64,000 nt of DNA from an uncultured Prevotellaceae bacterium (GTDB taxonomy: Bacteria; Bacteroidota; Bacteroidia; Bacteroidales; Bacteroidaceae). The position numbers were made by a program, and so were the translations under genes. Below are positions 18,764 through 27,740 of the stretch, piece after piece (position 1 is the stretch's first letter; the number at the start of each line of letters is the position of its first letter). The stretch is from the NCBI GenBank assembly GCA_902788605.1, contig CADAKX010000008.1, positions 48,142 through 112,141 on the forward strand, in the 5' to 3' direction. Below the pieces are notes generated by a model, which did not search any database, was not told where the DNA came from, and worked only from the letters and a program-made list of their open reading frames with translations.

Positions 18764-20017
18764 TTAGTCGAAGAAGCCGGGCTGCTTATAAGGGATGCCC
18801 AACTCGCGGTCAACGGTGGCTAGTATGCCTTGCACCTGACCCATGGCAAACATGCGGCCTAATAGGGTATATCCAGCGTTATGTCCGTGACTGCTTTCGT
18901 CCATGATACCACCAGGCTCGTCGGTGAAGGTCATGCCGTGGTCTACACGCATGGGTAACTCGGGATTCTCTTTCTCAAAAATTCTGCACAGTTCGATGAG
19001 GTCGGCACGTCCGCCTAGATGGCTAGCTTCGGTAAAGTCGCCGTTGGGGAAAATGTGACATGAACGCAGGTGAACGAAATGGGTGCGTGAGGCGAACTTC
19101 TTAGCAAGATCTACCACGTTATTATATGCGCCTGCTGATAGAGAACCAGCACAGAATGTGAGGCCGTTATGCTTATTGGGTACGGCATCGAGGAACCACT
19201 GAATATCCTCTTCGGTACGTACGATGCGTGGCAAACCAAGAATCTCGATAGGGGGGTCGTCAGGGTGTACACACATGTTCATGTTGCACTCTTCGCAAAC
19301 TGGCATAATGGCCTCGAGGAAATATTTCATATTTTCTCGTAACTGCTTCTTGTTTATGCCTTTATACAGATCGAGGAACTCTCTGAATTTCTGGATGGGA
19401 GCCTCGTCGTTCTCGCTGAAGTTACCACTTACAAAACCTTGTGTCTTGATGACGATATTCTCAACCAATTTGTGATCTTTCTCGGGTGTCATTGTCTTGG
19501 CCAGTTCGTCACATTCTGCAATCACGCTGCGGTCTTTTCCCCATCCTTCAGGGAACTTGAACTGTTCCCATTCTTCACGTGCGCCAGGACGTTTTAAGAT
19601 ATAGATGTCGAAATAGGCAAACTCGGCATAGTTGAAGTAAAGGTTTGTGGCACCGTTTGGGTTGTCGTGAAAAAGGTCCGTGCGAGCCCAGTCCAATACG
19701 GGCATAAAGTTGTAGCAGATGCAGTGGATACCCTCAGCAGCCAGATTACGCAGGCTTTCCTTGTAGACCTCAATCTGATGGTCGCGGTCAGGGCCACCGT
19801 ACTTAATGGTTTCAACCACGGGTAATGACTCTACCACGCTCCAGCGCATGCCGTAGCTCTCAATATATTCTCGCAGTTCGTGAATCTTTTCACGAGTCCA
19901 AACCTCGCCAAGGGGTACATCGTGTAGGGCGGTGACGATACCCTCAACACCAATCTGTCTCAGTTGTGCAAGAGTGATCTTGTCTTTCTTGCCAAACCAT
20001 CTCCATGTTCTTTCCAT
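18764..20017 (-). CDS. uxuA: Mannonate dehydratase (UxuA)
   Basis: Dehydrates D-mannonate to 2-keto-3-deoxygluconate in glucuronate catabolism. The 417 residues begin MERTWRWFGKKD, typical of UxuA, with GVEGIVTALHDVPLGEVW, the metal-site regions MCVHPDDPP and HLRSCHIFPNGDFTEASHLGG, and RVDHGMTF near the C-terminus. It is somewhat longer than the E. coli protein (394). The gene has its own promoter divergent from ileS. uxaC, the upstream isomerase of the same pathway, is 14 kb away, so the pathway is not one operon here. Confidence 0.95.
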   Translation of the reverse strand: MERTWRWFGKKDKITLAQLRQIGVEGIVTALHDVPLGEVWTREKIHELREYIESYGMRWSVVESLPVVETIKYGGPDRDHQIEVYKESLRNLAAEGIHCICYNFMPVLDWARTDLFHDNPNGATNLYFNYAEFAYFDIYILKRPGAREEWEQFKFPEGWGKDRSVIAECDELAKTMTPEKDHKLVENIVIKTQGFVSGNFSENDEAPIQKFREFLDLYKGINKKQLRENMKYFLEAIMPVCEECNMNMCVHPDDPPIEILGLPRIVRTEEDIQWFLDAVPNKHNGLTFCAGSLSAGAYNNVVDLAKKFASRTHFVHLRSCHIFPNGDFTEASHLGGRADLIELCRIFEKENPELPMRVDHGMTFTDEPGGIMDESSHGHNAGYTLLGRMFAMGQVQGILATVDRELGIPYKQPGFFD

Positions 20018-20053
20018 ATTTGTCTTTTTTAAGTTAGAATTTCAAATTGCGTG

Positions 20054-20084
20054 CAAAGATAGTGAAAAATTTGGTTGTTACAAA
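20054..20084 (-). promoter_or_regulatory. Bacteroidetes-type promoter for uxuA
   Basis: On the minus strand TTTG (20081-20084) and TAtcTTTG (20054-20061) are 19 bp apart. The promoter overlaps the ileS promoter on the other strand, so the two polymerase sites probably exclude each other. Confidence 0.75.
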
Positions 20085-20101
20085 ATATTTTCGTACCTTT
20101 G
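20070..20101 (+). promoter_or_regulatory. Bacteroidetes-type promoter for ileS
   Basis: TTTG (20070-20073) and TAccTTTG (20094-20101) with a 20 bp spacer, 32 bp before the ileS ATG. It overlaps the uxuA promoter. Confidence 0.78.
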
Positions 20102-20133
20102 CACGTCAAAAATAAAATAAGTACTTATAATAT

Positions 20134-23100
20134 ATGACGAAGAGATTTGCCGAACATAACGGTTTGAACCTGACGCAGGTAAACAATGAAATTCTAGAAA
20201 AGTGGATGAAAGAAGATATCTTTCATCGCAGCATTGACGAGCGCGAGGGATGTCCTCAGTTCGTTTTCTTTGAGGGTCCTCCCTCGGCAAACGGTCATCC
20301 TGGCATTCATCACGTGCTGGGTCGTTCATTGAAGGATACCTTCAATCGCTATAAGACCATGCAGGGCTTTCAAGTAAAGCGTAAGGCTGGCTGGGATACC
20401 CATGGACTGCCCGTAGAGCTAGGCGTTGAGAAAGAGTTGGGTATAACAAAGGCTGATATTGATAATAAAGAGAGCGAGAAGTATATTTCGACTGAGGACT
20501 ACAATAAGAAGTGCCGTGAGAATGTGATGAAGTTTACCGCTGAATGGCGTGAACTCACAGAGCGCATGGGCTATTTCGTGGACCTCGACAATCCTTATAT
20601 TACATATGACAATAAGTATATCGAGACCTTGTGGTATCTGCTGAAGCAGTTCTACAACAAGGGTCTGCTCTATAAGGGCTACACCATTCAGCCTTATAGT
20701 CCCGCTGCTGGTACAGGTCTTTCGTCTCACGAGTTGAATCAGCCAGGTTGCTATCGTGACGTAAAGGATACTACCTGCACGGCTCTGTTTAAGGTAAAGT
20801 TGAGCGATGATCATCCTGAATTTGAGGCGTTCAATGAGAAGTGGGGTACTCCTTATTTCATGGCTTGGACCACCACGCCTTGGACACTTGCTGCCAATAG
20901 CGCTCTTTGTGTGGGTCCCAAGATAGACTATGTGGCTCTGGAAACCTATAACCCCTATACAGCAGAGAAGATTACTGTTGTGATGGCTGAGGCACGCGTG
21001 CCGGCCTATTTCGATACCGCTGCTGAGATTACAGATGGCGGCGAGATGCCCGAATACAAGAAGGGTGAGAAATTCCTGCCTTACCGCGTGGTGGCTCGTT
21101 ATAAGGGAACCGGACTGGTGGGTATGGAATACGAGCAGCTTCTACCCATGATCAAGCCTATGGGTGATGCATTCAAGGTGATTCCTGGTGATTATGTGAC
21201 CACTGAGGATGGTGCAGGTATCGTGCACATCGCGCCTAATTTTGGTGCTGACGATGCTTTTGTAGCTAAGAAGGCAGGCATCTGCCCCATTGTGCTTATT
21301 GATAAGAAGGGTAATGAGCGTCCTGTGGTAGATCTGCAGGGTAAGTACTTTGTTACCGAAGACCTCGATGCTGACTTCGTAAGCAAATATGTTGATGTTG
21401 AGAAATGGAATAAGTATGCTGGTCGCTACGTGAAGAATGCATACGATGAGAATCTCACCGATAAGGATGAAACTTTGGACATTTCTATTTGCATGGACCT
21501 GAAGGCTGAAGGTAAAGCCTTTAAGATAGAGAAGCACCTGCACAACTATCCCCACTGTTGGCGTACTGACAAACCTGTGCTCTATTATCCCTTGGATTCT
21601 TGGTTTATTAAGAGCTCTGCCTGCAAGGAGCGCATGAGTAAACTTAATACCACTATTGGTTGGCATCCCGAGTCAACGGGTACAGGCCGTTTTGGCAACT
21701 GGCTGGACAACCTGAACGACTGGAACCTCTCGCGTTCACGTTTCTGGGGAACCCCCTTGCCCATTTGGCGTAGTGAGGATGGTGAGGAGAAATGCATCGG
21801 TAGTCTCGAGGAACTCTACGCAGAGATAGAGAAGGCTGTGGCTGCAGGCGTGATGGCCTCTAACCCATTGAAGGATAAAGGCTTCGTGCCTGGCGATATG
21901 TCGAAGGAGAACTACGACAAGATTGATATGCACCGTCCCTATGTGGACTATATTGTGTTGGTGAGCGACAGCGGTAAGCCCATGAAGCGTGAGAGCGATC
22001 TCATTGACGTGTGGTTTGACTCAGGTTCAATGCCTTATGCTCAGATTCACTATCCCTTTGAGAACAAGGAACTTATTGATAATAACAAGGCTTTCCCCGC
22101 CGATTTTATTAACGAGGGTGTCGACCAGACCCGCGGTTGGTTCTTCACACTTCACGCCATTGCTACGATGATTTTCGACTCAGTGGCCTTTAAGAATGTC
22201 ATCTCTACCGGTCTTGTGCTTGATGCCAAGGGCAACAAGATGTCTAAGCACGTGGGTAATGTGATTAATCCTTTCGAGATGATTGATAAGTATGGTTCTG
22301 ACGCTGTGCGTTTCTATATGATTACCAACTCAGAGCCATGGGACAATCTGAAGTTTGATCCAGAGGGCGTCGCTGAAATCAGCCGTAAGTTCTTTGGTAC
22401 CTTATATAATACATACTCGCTCTTCGCCATGTATGCCAACGTGGATGACTTTGATCCAGAGGCTCCGCAGATTCCTGTGGATCAGCGTCCTGAGTTTGAC
22501 CGTTGGATTCTTTCGTGCCTGAACTCGCTGGTCAAAGGTGTTGAGGAAGAGATGAACGGTTATGATCCCACACGTGCCGGTCGACTCATTGACAAGTTTG
22601 TGGATGAAGATCTCTCAAACTGGTATGTACGTTTGAACAAGAAGCGTTTCTGGGGTAAGGAGATGGATGAGGATAAGTTGTCGGCCTATCAGACGCTCTA
22701 TGAGTGCTTGATGACTGTTTCTAAGTTGCTCGCACCGTTTGCTCCTTTCTTTGCTGACCGTATCTACTGCGATATGGGTGGTCAGATGGACAGCGTGCAC
22801 TTGGAGAAGTTCCCCGTGGCTAACCTTGCTTTGGTCAACACCGACCTCGAGCAGCGTATGGAGATTGCTCAGCGCATCACTACCATTGTTCTAGCTTTGC
22901 GTCGTAAGGAGAGTCTTAAGGTGAAGCAGCCTTTGCAGACGTTGATGATTCCTCCTGTGGATGATGCTCAGCGTCAGGCCATCGAGAGTGTGAAGCAGAT
23001 TTTCCTTCAGGAGGTAAATGTGAAGGATGTGAAATTCGTTGAGGGACAAGGTATTTTGGTTAAAAAGGTTAAGTGTAACTTCCGTACAATGGGTAAGAAG

Positions 23101-23574
23101 TTCGGTAAGTTGATGAAGGGTGTAGCCGCTCAGATGGATGCCCTTACTCAGGAGCAGATTGCCCAGTTGGAGAAAGATAGTGTTATCACTATCAACGTGG
23201 AAGGTCAAGACCTGACCGTTGAGGCTGCTGATGTTGATATCATCAGCGAGGATATTCCTGGATGGCTCGTTGGCAATGAGGGTAACCTCACTGTAGCTCT
23301 TGATATCACTCTGACAGATGACCTTCGCAACGAGGGTATGGCTCGCGAATTGGTGAACCGTATACAGAATATCCGAAAGAAGAGCGGATTGGAAATCACG
23401 GACCGTATCCGTGTGCAGATAGAACCCAACGAGGCTGCAACGAAGGCTGTAGAGGCCTTTGGTGACTATATTGCCCGTCAGGTACTGGCTGATGAGATTA
23501 AACTCGAGGCCAACGAGGGGCAGTCTGTAGAATTTGATGAATTTAAACTCAATATCAATATTACTAAATCTTAA
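20134..23574 (+). CDS. ileS: Isoleucyl-tRNA synthetase
   Basis: Charges tRNA-Ile and edits misactivated valine; class I, 1146 residues. The N-terminus has FFEGPPSANGHPGIHHVLGR (the HIGH region reads GIHH) and GWDTHGLPVE. The editing domain includes TTPWTLAANSALCV. The KMSKS loop is KMSKHVGN. The long C-terminus without a clear zinc-binding Cys cluster and the overall length suggest the eukaryote-like IleS2 type, usual in Bacteroidetes and often less sensitive to mupirocin; that last point is family knowledge, not seen here. The dksA-like gene starts 5 bp after the stop. Confidence 0.96.
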   Translation: MTKRFAEHNGLNLTQVNNEILEKWMKEDIFHRSIDEREGCPQFVFFEGPPSANGHPGIHHVLGRSLKDTFNRYKTMQGFQVKRKAGWDTHGLPVELGVEKELGITKADIDNKESEKYISTEDYNKKCRENVMKFTAEWRELTERMGYFVDLDNPYITYDNKYIETLWYLLKQFYNKGLLYKGYTIQPYSPAAGTGLSSHELNQPGCYRDVKDTTCTALFKVKLSDDHPEFEAFNEKWGTPYFMAWTTTPWTLAANSALCVGPKIDYVALETYNPYTAEKITVVMAEARVPAYFDTAAEITDGGEMPEYKKGEKFLPYRVVARYKGTGLVGMEYEQLLPMIKPMGDAFKVIPGDYVTTEDGAGIVHIAPNFGADDAFVAKKAGICPIVLIDKKGNERPVVDLQGKYFVTEDLDADFVSKYVDVEKWNKYAGRYVKNAYDENLTDKDETLDISICMDLKAEGKAFKIEKHLHNYPHCWRTDKPVLYYPLDSWFIKSSACKERMSKLNTTIGWHPESTGTGRFGNWLDNLNDWNLSRSRFWGTPLPIWRSEDGEEKCIGSLEELYAEIEKAVAAGVMASNPLKDKGFVPGDMSKENYDKIDMHRPYVDYIVLVSDSGKPMKRESDLIDVWFDSGSMPYAQIHYPFENKELIDNNKAFPADFINEGVDQTRGWFFTLHAIATMIFDSVAFKNVISTGLVLDAKGNKMSKHVGNVINPFEMIDKYGSDAVRFYMITNSEPWDNLKFDPEGVAEISRKFFGTLYNTYSLFAMYANVDDFDPEAPQIPVDQRPEFDRWILSCLNSLVKGVEEEMNGYDPTRAGRLIDKFVDEDLSNWYVRLNKKRFWGKEMDEDKLSAYQTLYECLMTVSKLLAPFAPFFADRIYCDMGGQMDSVHLEKFPVANLALVNTDLEQRMEIAQRITTIVLALRRKESLKVKQPLQTLMIPPVDDAQRQAIESVKQIFLQEVNVKDVKFVEGQGILVKKVKCNFRTMGKKFGKLMKGVAAQMDALTQEQIAQLEKDSVITINVEGQDLTVEAADVDIISEDIPGWLVGNEGNLTVALDITLTDDLRNEGMARELVNRIQNIRKKSGLEITDRIRVQIEPNEAATKAVEAFGDYIARQVLADEIKLEANEGQSVEFDEFKLNINITKS

Positions 23575-23579
23575 GACTT

Positions 23580-23966
23580 ATGGCGGAGAAAACACGCTAT
23601 ACTGACGAGGAGCTCGAGGAGTTCCGTCAGATAATTAACGAGAAGTTGGCTTTGGCCAAACGCGACTATGACCTGATGATGGCTTCGCTGACCAATCAGG
23701 ACTCTAACGACGTTGATGATACATCACCCACCTATAAAGCATTGGAGGAGGGTAGTGCCACTCAGTCAAAGGAAGACCTGATTCAGTTTGCTGCGCGTCA
23801 ACAGAAGTTTATTCAGGGTCTCAAGGCAGCTCTGGTACGCATTGAGAATAAAACCTATGGCATCGATCGCATCACAGGAAAGCTTATTCCTGCCGAGCGT
23901 TTGCGTGCTGTACCTCATGCTACGTTGAGCGTTGAGTCTAAACAATTGGAGAAGAAACTGAAGTGA
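23580..23966 (+). CDS. DksA/TraR-family protein lacking the zinc-finger cysteines
   Basis: A 128-residue protein with an acidic coiled-coil N-terminus (about residues 8-90) and a C-terminal region YGIDRITGKLIPAERLRAVPHATLSVES, which aligns with the DksA/TraR zinc finger. DksA-type proteins enter the RNA polymerase secondary channel and modify transcription with ppGpp. The four expected cysteines are replaced by Asp, Thr, Ser and Ser, and the whole protein contains no Cys. It lies between ileS (5 bp) and lspA (4 bp overlap), the usual Bacteroidetes order. Whether it acts on RNA polymerase is an inference. Confidence 0.87.
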   Translation: MAEKTRYTDEELEEFRQIINEKLALAKRDYDLMMASLTNQDSNDVDDTSPTYKALEEGSATQSKEDLIQFAARQQKFIQGLKAALVRIENKTYGIDRITGKLIPAERLRAVPHATLSVESKQLEKKLK

Positions 23967-24562
23967 GCAACACGAAAGTGCAATTGTCTAACGGAAAGAT
24001 GGCGGTGCTGGTTATCGCCATCATTCTGTTATTTGACCAGATTGTCAAGATCTGGGTGAAGACCAATATGTGTATTGGCGAGACGGCGGTGCAGTGGGAA
24101 GCCTTGAATATTACTTGGTTTCGCATGACGTTTCTCGAGAACAACGGTGCCGCTGGTGGCCTTCAATTGTTTGGCAGCAAGGTTTTTCTTACCCTGTTCC
24201 GCTTAATAGCTATAGGTTTCGTGGGCTATTATATGTGGAAAATCACCAAGCGTGAGGAGGCAGTCCGTAAAGGCTTCTTTTTCTCGCTGGCTTTGATTTT
24301 GGCAGGAGCAGCTGGCAATTTGATTGATTGCTTGTTTTATGGACTTTGTTTTACGGTGTCAACGGGCTTCGATGTCAGCCAGTTTGTAGGCTTTGCTGGA
24401 GAGGGTCATTATGCTGGATTTCTGGAGGGTCGTGTGGTAGACATGTTTGAAATGCCGTTTACGTTCATCTGGAACATTGCCGATGCAGCCATTACTATTG
24501 GTGTGGCCTTGCTGTTTCTTTTTTACAGAAAAGATTTGAATAGCCTTTTATCTAAGAAATAG
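23963..24562 (+). CDS. lspA: Lipoprotein signal peptidase (LspA)
   Basis: Inner-membrane aspartyl peptidase that removes signal peptides from prolipoproteins. The 199 residues hold four membrane helices. The catalytic aspartates are in AGAAGNLIDC and in FIWNIADAAITIG, and FLENNGAAGG is the conserved periplasmic box. The start is GTG at 23963, overlapping the previous stop by 4 bp; an ATG at 23999 would give a protein starting at the first helix and is a possible alternative. It is longer than the E. coli protein (164) because of an insertion before the last helix, as in other Bacteroidetes. Confidence 0.93.
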   Translation: MSNTKVQLSNGKMAVLVIAIILLFDQIVKIWVKTNMCIGETAVQWEALNITWFRMTFLENNGAAGGLQLFGSKVFLTLFRLIAIGFVGYYMWKITKREEAVRKGFFFSLALILAGAAGNLIDCLFYGLCFTVSTGFDVSQFVGFAGEGHYAGFLEGRVVDMFEMPFTFIWNIADAAITIGVALLFLFYRKDLNSLLSKK

Positions 24563-25407
24563 TGACTAAGTCTTGGGGCATTATAATAGGTATTGCTCTG
24601 CTGATAGCATCCTGTAAGCCGGGAACGCCCAGTGAGTTTATCCAGCCTGACGATATGGAGGACATCTTGGTGGACTACCATATGGCTAGGGCCATGGCTA
24701 ATCGTGAGGGAGGTTCCTTTGAGGAATCTAACTATCGTCAGGCACTCTATATCGAGTCCGTACTCCAGAAGCATGGTTATACGAAAGCCGAGTTTGACTC
24801 GTCGCTAGTATATTATTATACGCGTGCCGACCGTTTTGCGGACATCTATCAGCGTGTGGCCGAGCGATTGGAGGAGAAAGCTCTGTTGTTGGGTGCTACT
24901 GAGGGTGAGATTGGTAAGTATGCTTCACTCAATGCCAATGGCGACACCGCTGATATTTGGGCCGAGCGTACAGCATTGGCAATGATGCCAGTGCCGCCGT
25001 ATAACCATTGGGATTTTAAGATTGACGTTGATACAGCGTTCAAGCAGGGTGATAGCTTCCTGATGCAGTTCATGTCTGATTATATGTATCAGGATGGTGT
25101 GCGTGAGGGCCATCTATATCTGGCTGTGACCTATGATAATGATACCACCATCAGTCGCAATGTCAGATTTATTAGCACAGGCTATAATCAGTTGCGTGTG
25201 CCAGAATTTGATAATCATCGGGTGAAGCGTATGTGTGGCTTTTTCTATCTGGGTGATGGTGCAAATAGATCATCGACTACGAGGTTATTGTTTCTGAACA
25301 ATATTCAGTTAATCAGATTCCACAAGAGAAATGAGGAGAGTCAGGAGGGTGGCGGCACACCATTTATTGAAGAACGGTCAGACAGTTTCAGACCTCTGCG
25401 TCGTTGA
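24562..25407 (+). CDS. DUF4296-type lipoprotein
   Basis: A 281-residue lipoprotein starting at a GTG that overlaps the lspA stop by one base. Signal peptide with lipobox IASC (Cys18). The section FIQPDDMEDILVDYHMARAM and YRQALYIESVLQKHGYTKAEFDSSLVYY matches what I know of DUF4296, a Bacteroidetes family commonly placed after lspA. The rest (about residues 130-260) looks like a beta-rich domain without a name I know. The last 26 codons overlap the next small gene in another frame. Co-transcription with the peptidase that likely processes it is notable but common. Confidence 0.78.
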   Translation: MTKSWGIIIGIALLIASCKPGTPSEFIQPDDMEDILVDYHMARAMANREGGSFEESNYRQALYIESVLQKHGYTKAEFDSSLVYYYTRADRFADIYQRVAERLEEKALLLGATEGEIGKYASLNANGDTADIWAERTALAMMPVPPYNHWDFKIDVDTAFKQGDSFLMQFMSDYMYQDGVREGHLYLAVTYDNDTTISRNVRFISTGYNQLRVPEFDNHRVKRMCGFFYLGDGANRSSTTRLLFLNNIQLIRFHKRNEESQEGGGTPFIEERSDSFRPLRR

Positions 25408-25549
25408 GGTGCAGGATGGTCTTGTTATGAATTGGTTTCCGCTGACCCATGAGATTGAACATACCGAATGGCTGGGCGGAGATATCGTCTTGAAGATAGA
25501 TACTAACGGAGGGCTTCGTGCCTTTCATAACGATATAATGATAGAATAG
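25331..25549 (+). CDS. Small hypothetical protein overlapping the DUF4296 gene
   Basis: A 72-residue protein, MRRVRRVAAHHLLKNGQTVS..., starting inside the 3' end of the DUF4296 gene and overlapping it by 77 bp in a different frame. It ends 19 bp before the MFS gene. The pattern AHHLL...VVEVQDGLVMNWFPLTHEIEHTEWLGGDIVL resembles short conserved proteins seen beside DUF4296 genes in other Bacteroidetes, as far as I recall. The function is unknown. A non-overlapping start would remove the conserved-looking N-terminus, so the overlap is likely real. Confidence 0.6.
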   Translation: MRRVRRVAAHHLLKNGQTVSDLCVVEVQDGLVMNWFPLTHEIEHTEWLGGDIVLKIDTNGGLRAFHNDIMIE

Positions 25550-25568
25550 AACTAAAACCTTTTGGATT

Positions 25569-26873
25569 ATGAATATCAAAGTTCGTTTGGCAGTGATGAA
25601 CTTCTTGGAGTTCGCTGTGTGGGGAGCCTACCTCACTTGTATGGGTAACTATCTTGGAGTTGCCGGCTTAGGAGACAAGATATCATGGTTTTACGCCATT
25701 CAAGGCATCGTAAGCATCTTTATGCCTACGCTCATGGGTATTGTGGCCGATAAATATATCCAGCCACAGCGTCTGTTGGGTCTCTGTCATCTGTTGGCAG
25801 GTGGTTTCATGCTGAGTTGTTGGTGGATGGGTATGCAGGTTGGCTTTGGCAATGAGTTGCAAGACAAGTCAACGTTTATCCTGCTCTATACGCTTAGTGT
25901 GGCTTTCTTCATGCCTACTATTGCGCTGTCTAATACGGCTGCGTTCTGTATCCTCAAGAAGAACGGTATGGACACCGTTCGTGATTTCCCGCCCATTCGT
26001 GTGTTGGGAACCGTTGGTTTCATTGCCACGATGTGGTTTGTTAACTGTGCCTACTATGACGATGGCTTCGGTTTTACGTTGGCTGATAATGCCCATAAGT
26101 TCCAATACACTTATATGCAGTTCTTTGTGTCGGGCTTGTTGAGTTTGGTACTCTGTGCTTATTGTTTCTCGTTGCCCGAGTGTAAGATTGAGAAGCATGA
26201 GAAAAAAGTGTCTCTCATGGAAACATTGGGACTCAATGCCTTCAGGCTGTTCAAGCGCAAGCAGATGGCGATGTTTTTCATCTTCTCGGCTTTGCTGGGC
26301 ATGTGTTTGCAGGTGACCAACGGCTATGCGGGTCCATTCATCACCAGTTTTAAGGGTATGCCTGAGTTTGCTGATACCTTTGCCGCCAATAATGCCACGC
26401 TGCTGACATCTATTTCGCAGATTAGTGAAGCACTTTGCATTTTGATGATTCCGTTCTTCCTGAAGCGCTTCGGCATCAAGGTGGTGATGCTCATGTCTAT
26501 GTTTGCATGGGTATTCCGCTTTGGTTTCTTTGGTGTGGGAGACCCTGCCATGCCTGGCGTTCTCTTCTTTATCCTGTCGTGCATCGTCTATGGTGTGGCT
26601 TTCGATTTCTTCAATGTGTCTGGTGGCATCTTTGTCGATCAGGAATGCGAGCCATCTATCAAGGCTTCGGCTCAGGGTCTGTTTATGATGATGACCAACG
26701 GTCTTGGTGCTACTATCGGAACGCTTGCTGCGGGTGAGATTGTGAACAAGTATTGCCAATGGGAAGGTGGCTTTCTGGAAGGTGACTGGCAGACCTGCTG
26801 GTTTATCTTCGCTGGTTTTGCACTGGTGGTTGGTATTGCCTTTATGCTGGTGTTCAATCCAGAAAAGAAGTAA
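25569..26873 (+). CDS. Nucleoside:H+ symporter-type MFS transporter
   Basis: A 434-residue inner-membrane protein with about 12 helices. The start MNIKVRLAVMNFLEFAVWGAYLTCMGNYL and the block PPIRVLGTVGFIATMW are typical of the Nuc_H_symport group related to E. coli NupG and XapB. The likely substrate is a nucleoside, driven by the proton gradient. Bacteroidetes often carry several copies, and some act on other compounds, so the substrate is only probable. It follows the 72-residue hypothetical gene by 19 bp and is 85 bp before rsmE. Confidence 0.85.
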   Translation: MNIKVRLAVMNFLEFAVWGAYLTCMGNYLGVAGLGDKISWFYAIQGIVSIFMPTLMGIVADKYIQPQRLLGLCHLLAGGFMLSCWWMGMQVGFGNELQDKSTFILLYTLSVAFFMPTIALSNTAAFCILKKNGMDTVRDFPPIRVLGTVGFIATMWFVNCAYYDDGFGFTLADNAHKFQYTYMQFFVSGLLSLVLCAYCFSLPECKIEKHEKKVSLMETLGLNAFRLFKRKQMAMFFIFSALLGMCLQVTNGYAGPFITSFKGMPEFADTFAANNATLLTSISQISEALCILMIPFFLKRFGIKVVMLMSMFAWVFRFGFFGVGDPAMPGVLFFILSCIVYGVAFDFFNVSGGIFVDQECEPSIKASAQGLFMMMTNGLGATIGTLAAGEIVNKYCQWEGGFLEGDWQTCWFIFAGFALVVGIAFMLVFNPEKK

Positions 26874-26958
26874 TAGTCTTGAGATGTTCCTCAGATAATA
26901 TGAAGTGATTCTGGGGGCTCTGCAGAGAATTTGAAAATAGGAAAACGAGATTAACGAG

Positions 26959-27678
26959 ATGAAGGAAACGAGATATTTCTTTGTTCCTGATGCGCGAAAC
27001 CGCGGTGAACTGCCTGACGATGAGGCTGTTCATGCTGTGCGTGTACTGCGTCTGACGGCTGGTGACGAGATGATGCTGATGGACGGCGAAGGTTCGTTCT
27101 ATCGTGCTCAGGTGACGCTGGCCACTCAAAAACGCTGTCTCTATGATATTGTTGATACGTTGCCCCAAGAGCGTCAGTGGCAGGGAAATGTGCACTTGGC
27201 TATCGCACCCACGAAATTGATGGAACGCATTGAGTGGATGACCGAGAAGGCTGTAGAGGTGGGTATCGATGAATTGTCTTTCCTTGATTGCCAATTTTCT
27301 GAGCGCCGTTCGCTTAAGCTTCCTCGTATCGAGAAGATTGCCGTCTCCGCAGTCAAGCAGAGTCGTAAGGCCTATATGCCCCAGTTGAACGACCTGACGC
27401 CCTTCAAGACCTTTATTGACCAGCATCGTGAGGGCCGTCGCTATATTGCCCATTGCTATAACGAGGTGCCTCGTGTGAACCTCTTTGACGAGCTTCGTAA
27501 GGGTGGGGCAGAAGAGGATGCATTGGTGTTGATAGGTCCGGAGGGAGATTTCTCTATAGATGAGGTAAAGATGGCCGTTGCGGCTGGTTTCGTCTCTGTG
27601 GACCTGGGTAAAAGCCGACTTCGTACAGAGACTGCGGGTCTGTCGGCTGTGATGATGATGCAGTTGTCGAAACAATGA
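26959..27678 (+). CDS. rsmE: 16S rRNA (uracil1498-N3)-methyltransferase
   Basis: A SPOUT-class enzyme that methylates U1498 in 16S rRNA. The 239-residue length is normal. The N-terminal PUA-like part begins RYFFVPDARN and includes HAVRVLRLTAGDEMMLMDGEG. The knot region has the motifs LIGPEGDFSIDEV and LGKSRLRTETAGLSAV, which form the SAM pocket. A DUF3256 gene follows after 62 bp, an arrangement seen in other Bacteroidales. Confidence 0.96.
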   Translation: MKETRYFFVPDARNRGELPDDEAVHAVRVLRLTAGDEMMLMDGEGSFYRAQVTLATQKRCLYDIVDTLPQERQWQGNVHLAIAPTKLMERIEWMTEKAVEVGIDELSFLDCQFSERRSLKLPRIEKIAVSAVKQSRKAYMPQLNDLTPFKTFIDQHREGRRYIAHCYNEVPRVNLFDELRKGGAEEDALVLIGPEGDFSIDEVKMAVAAGFVSVDLGKSRLRTETAGLSAVMMMQLSKQ

Positions 27679-27740
27679 AATTACGCTGCTGAGTTGTAAT
27701 GCCATAGTTGGTAGCTGAGCAGTAATATGCTAGAATCGAA

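Noticed and set aside
26854-27705. A 283-codon minus-strand frame opposite rsmE
   Set aside because: rsmE motifs are intact on the plus strand; the other frame has no similarity I can see.
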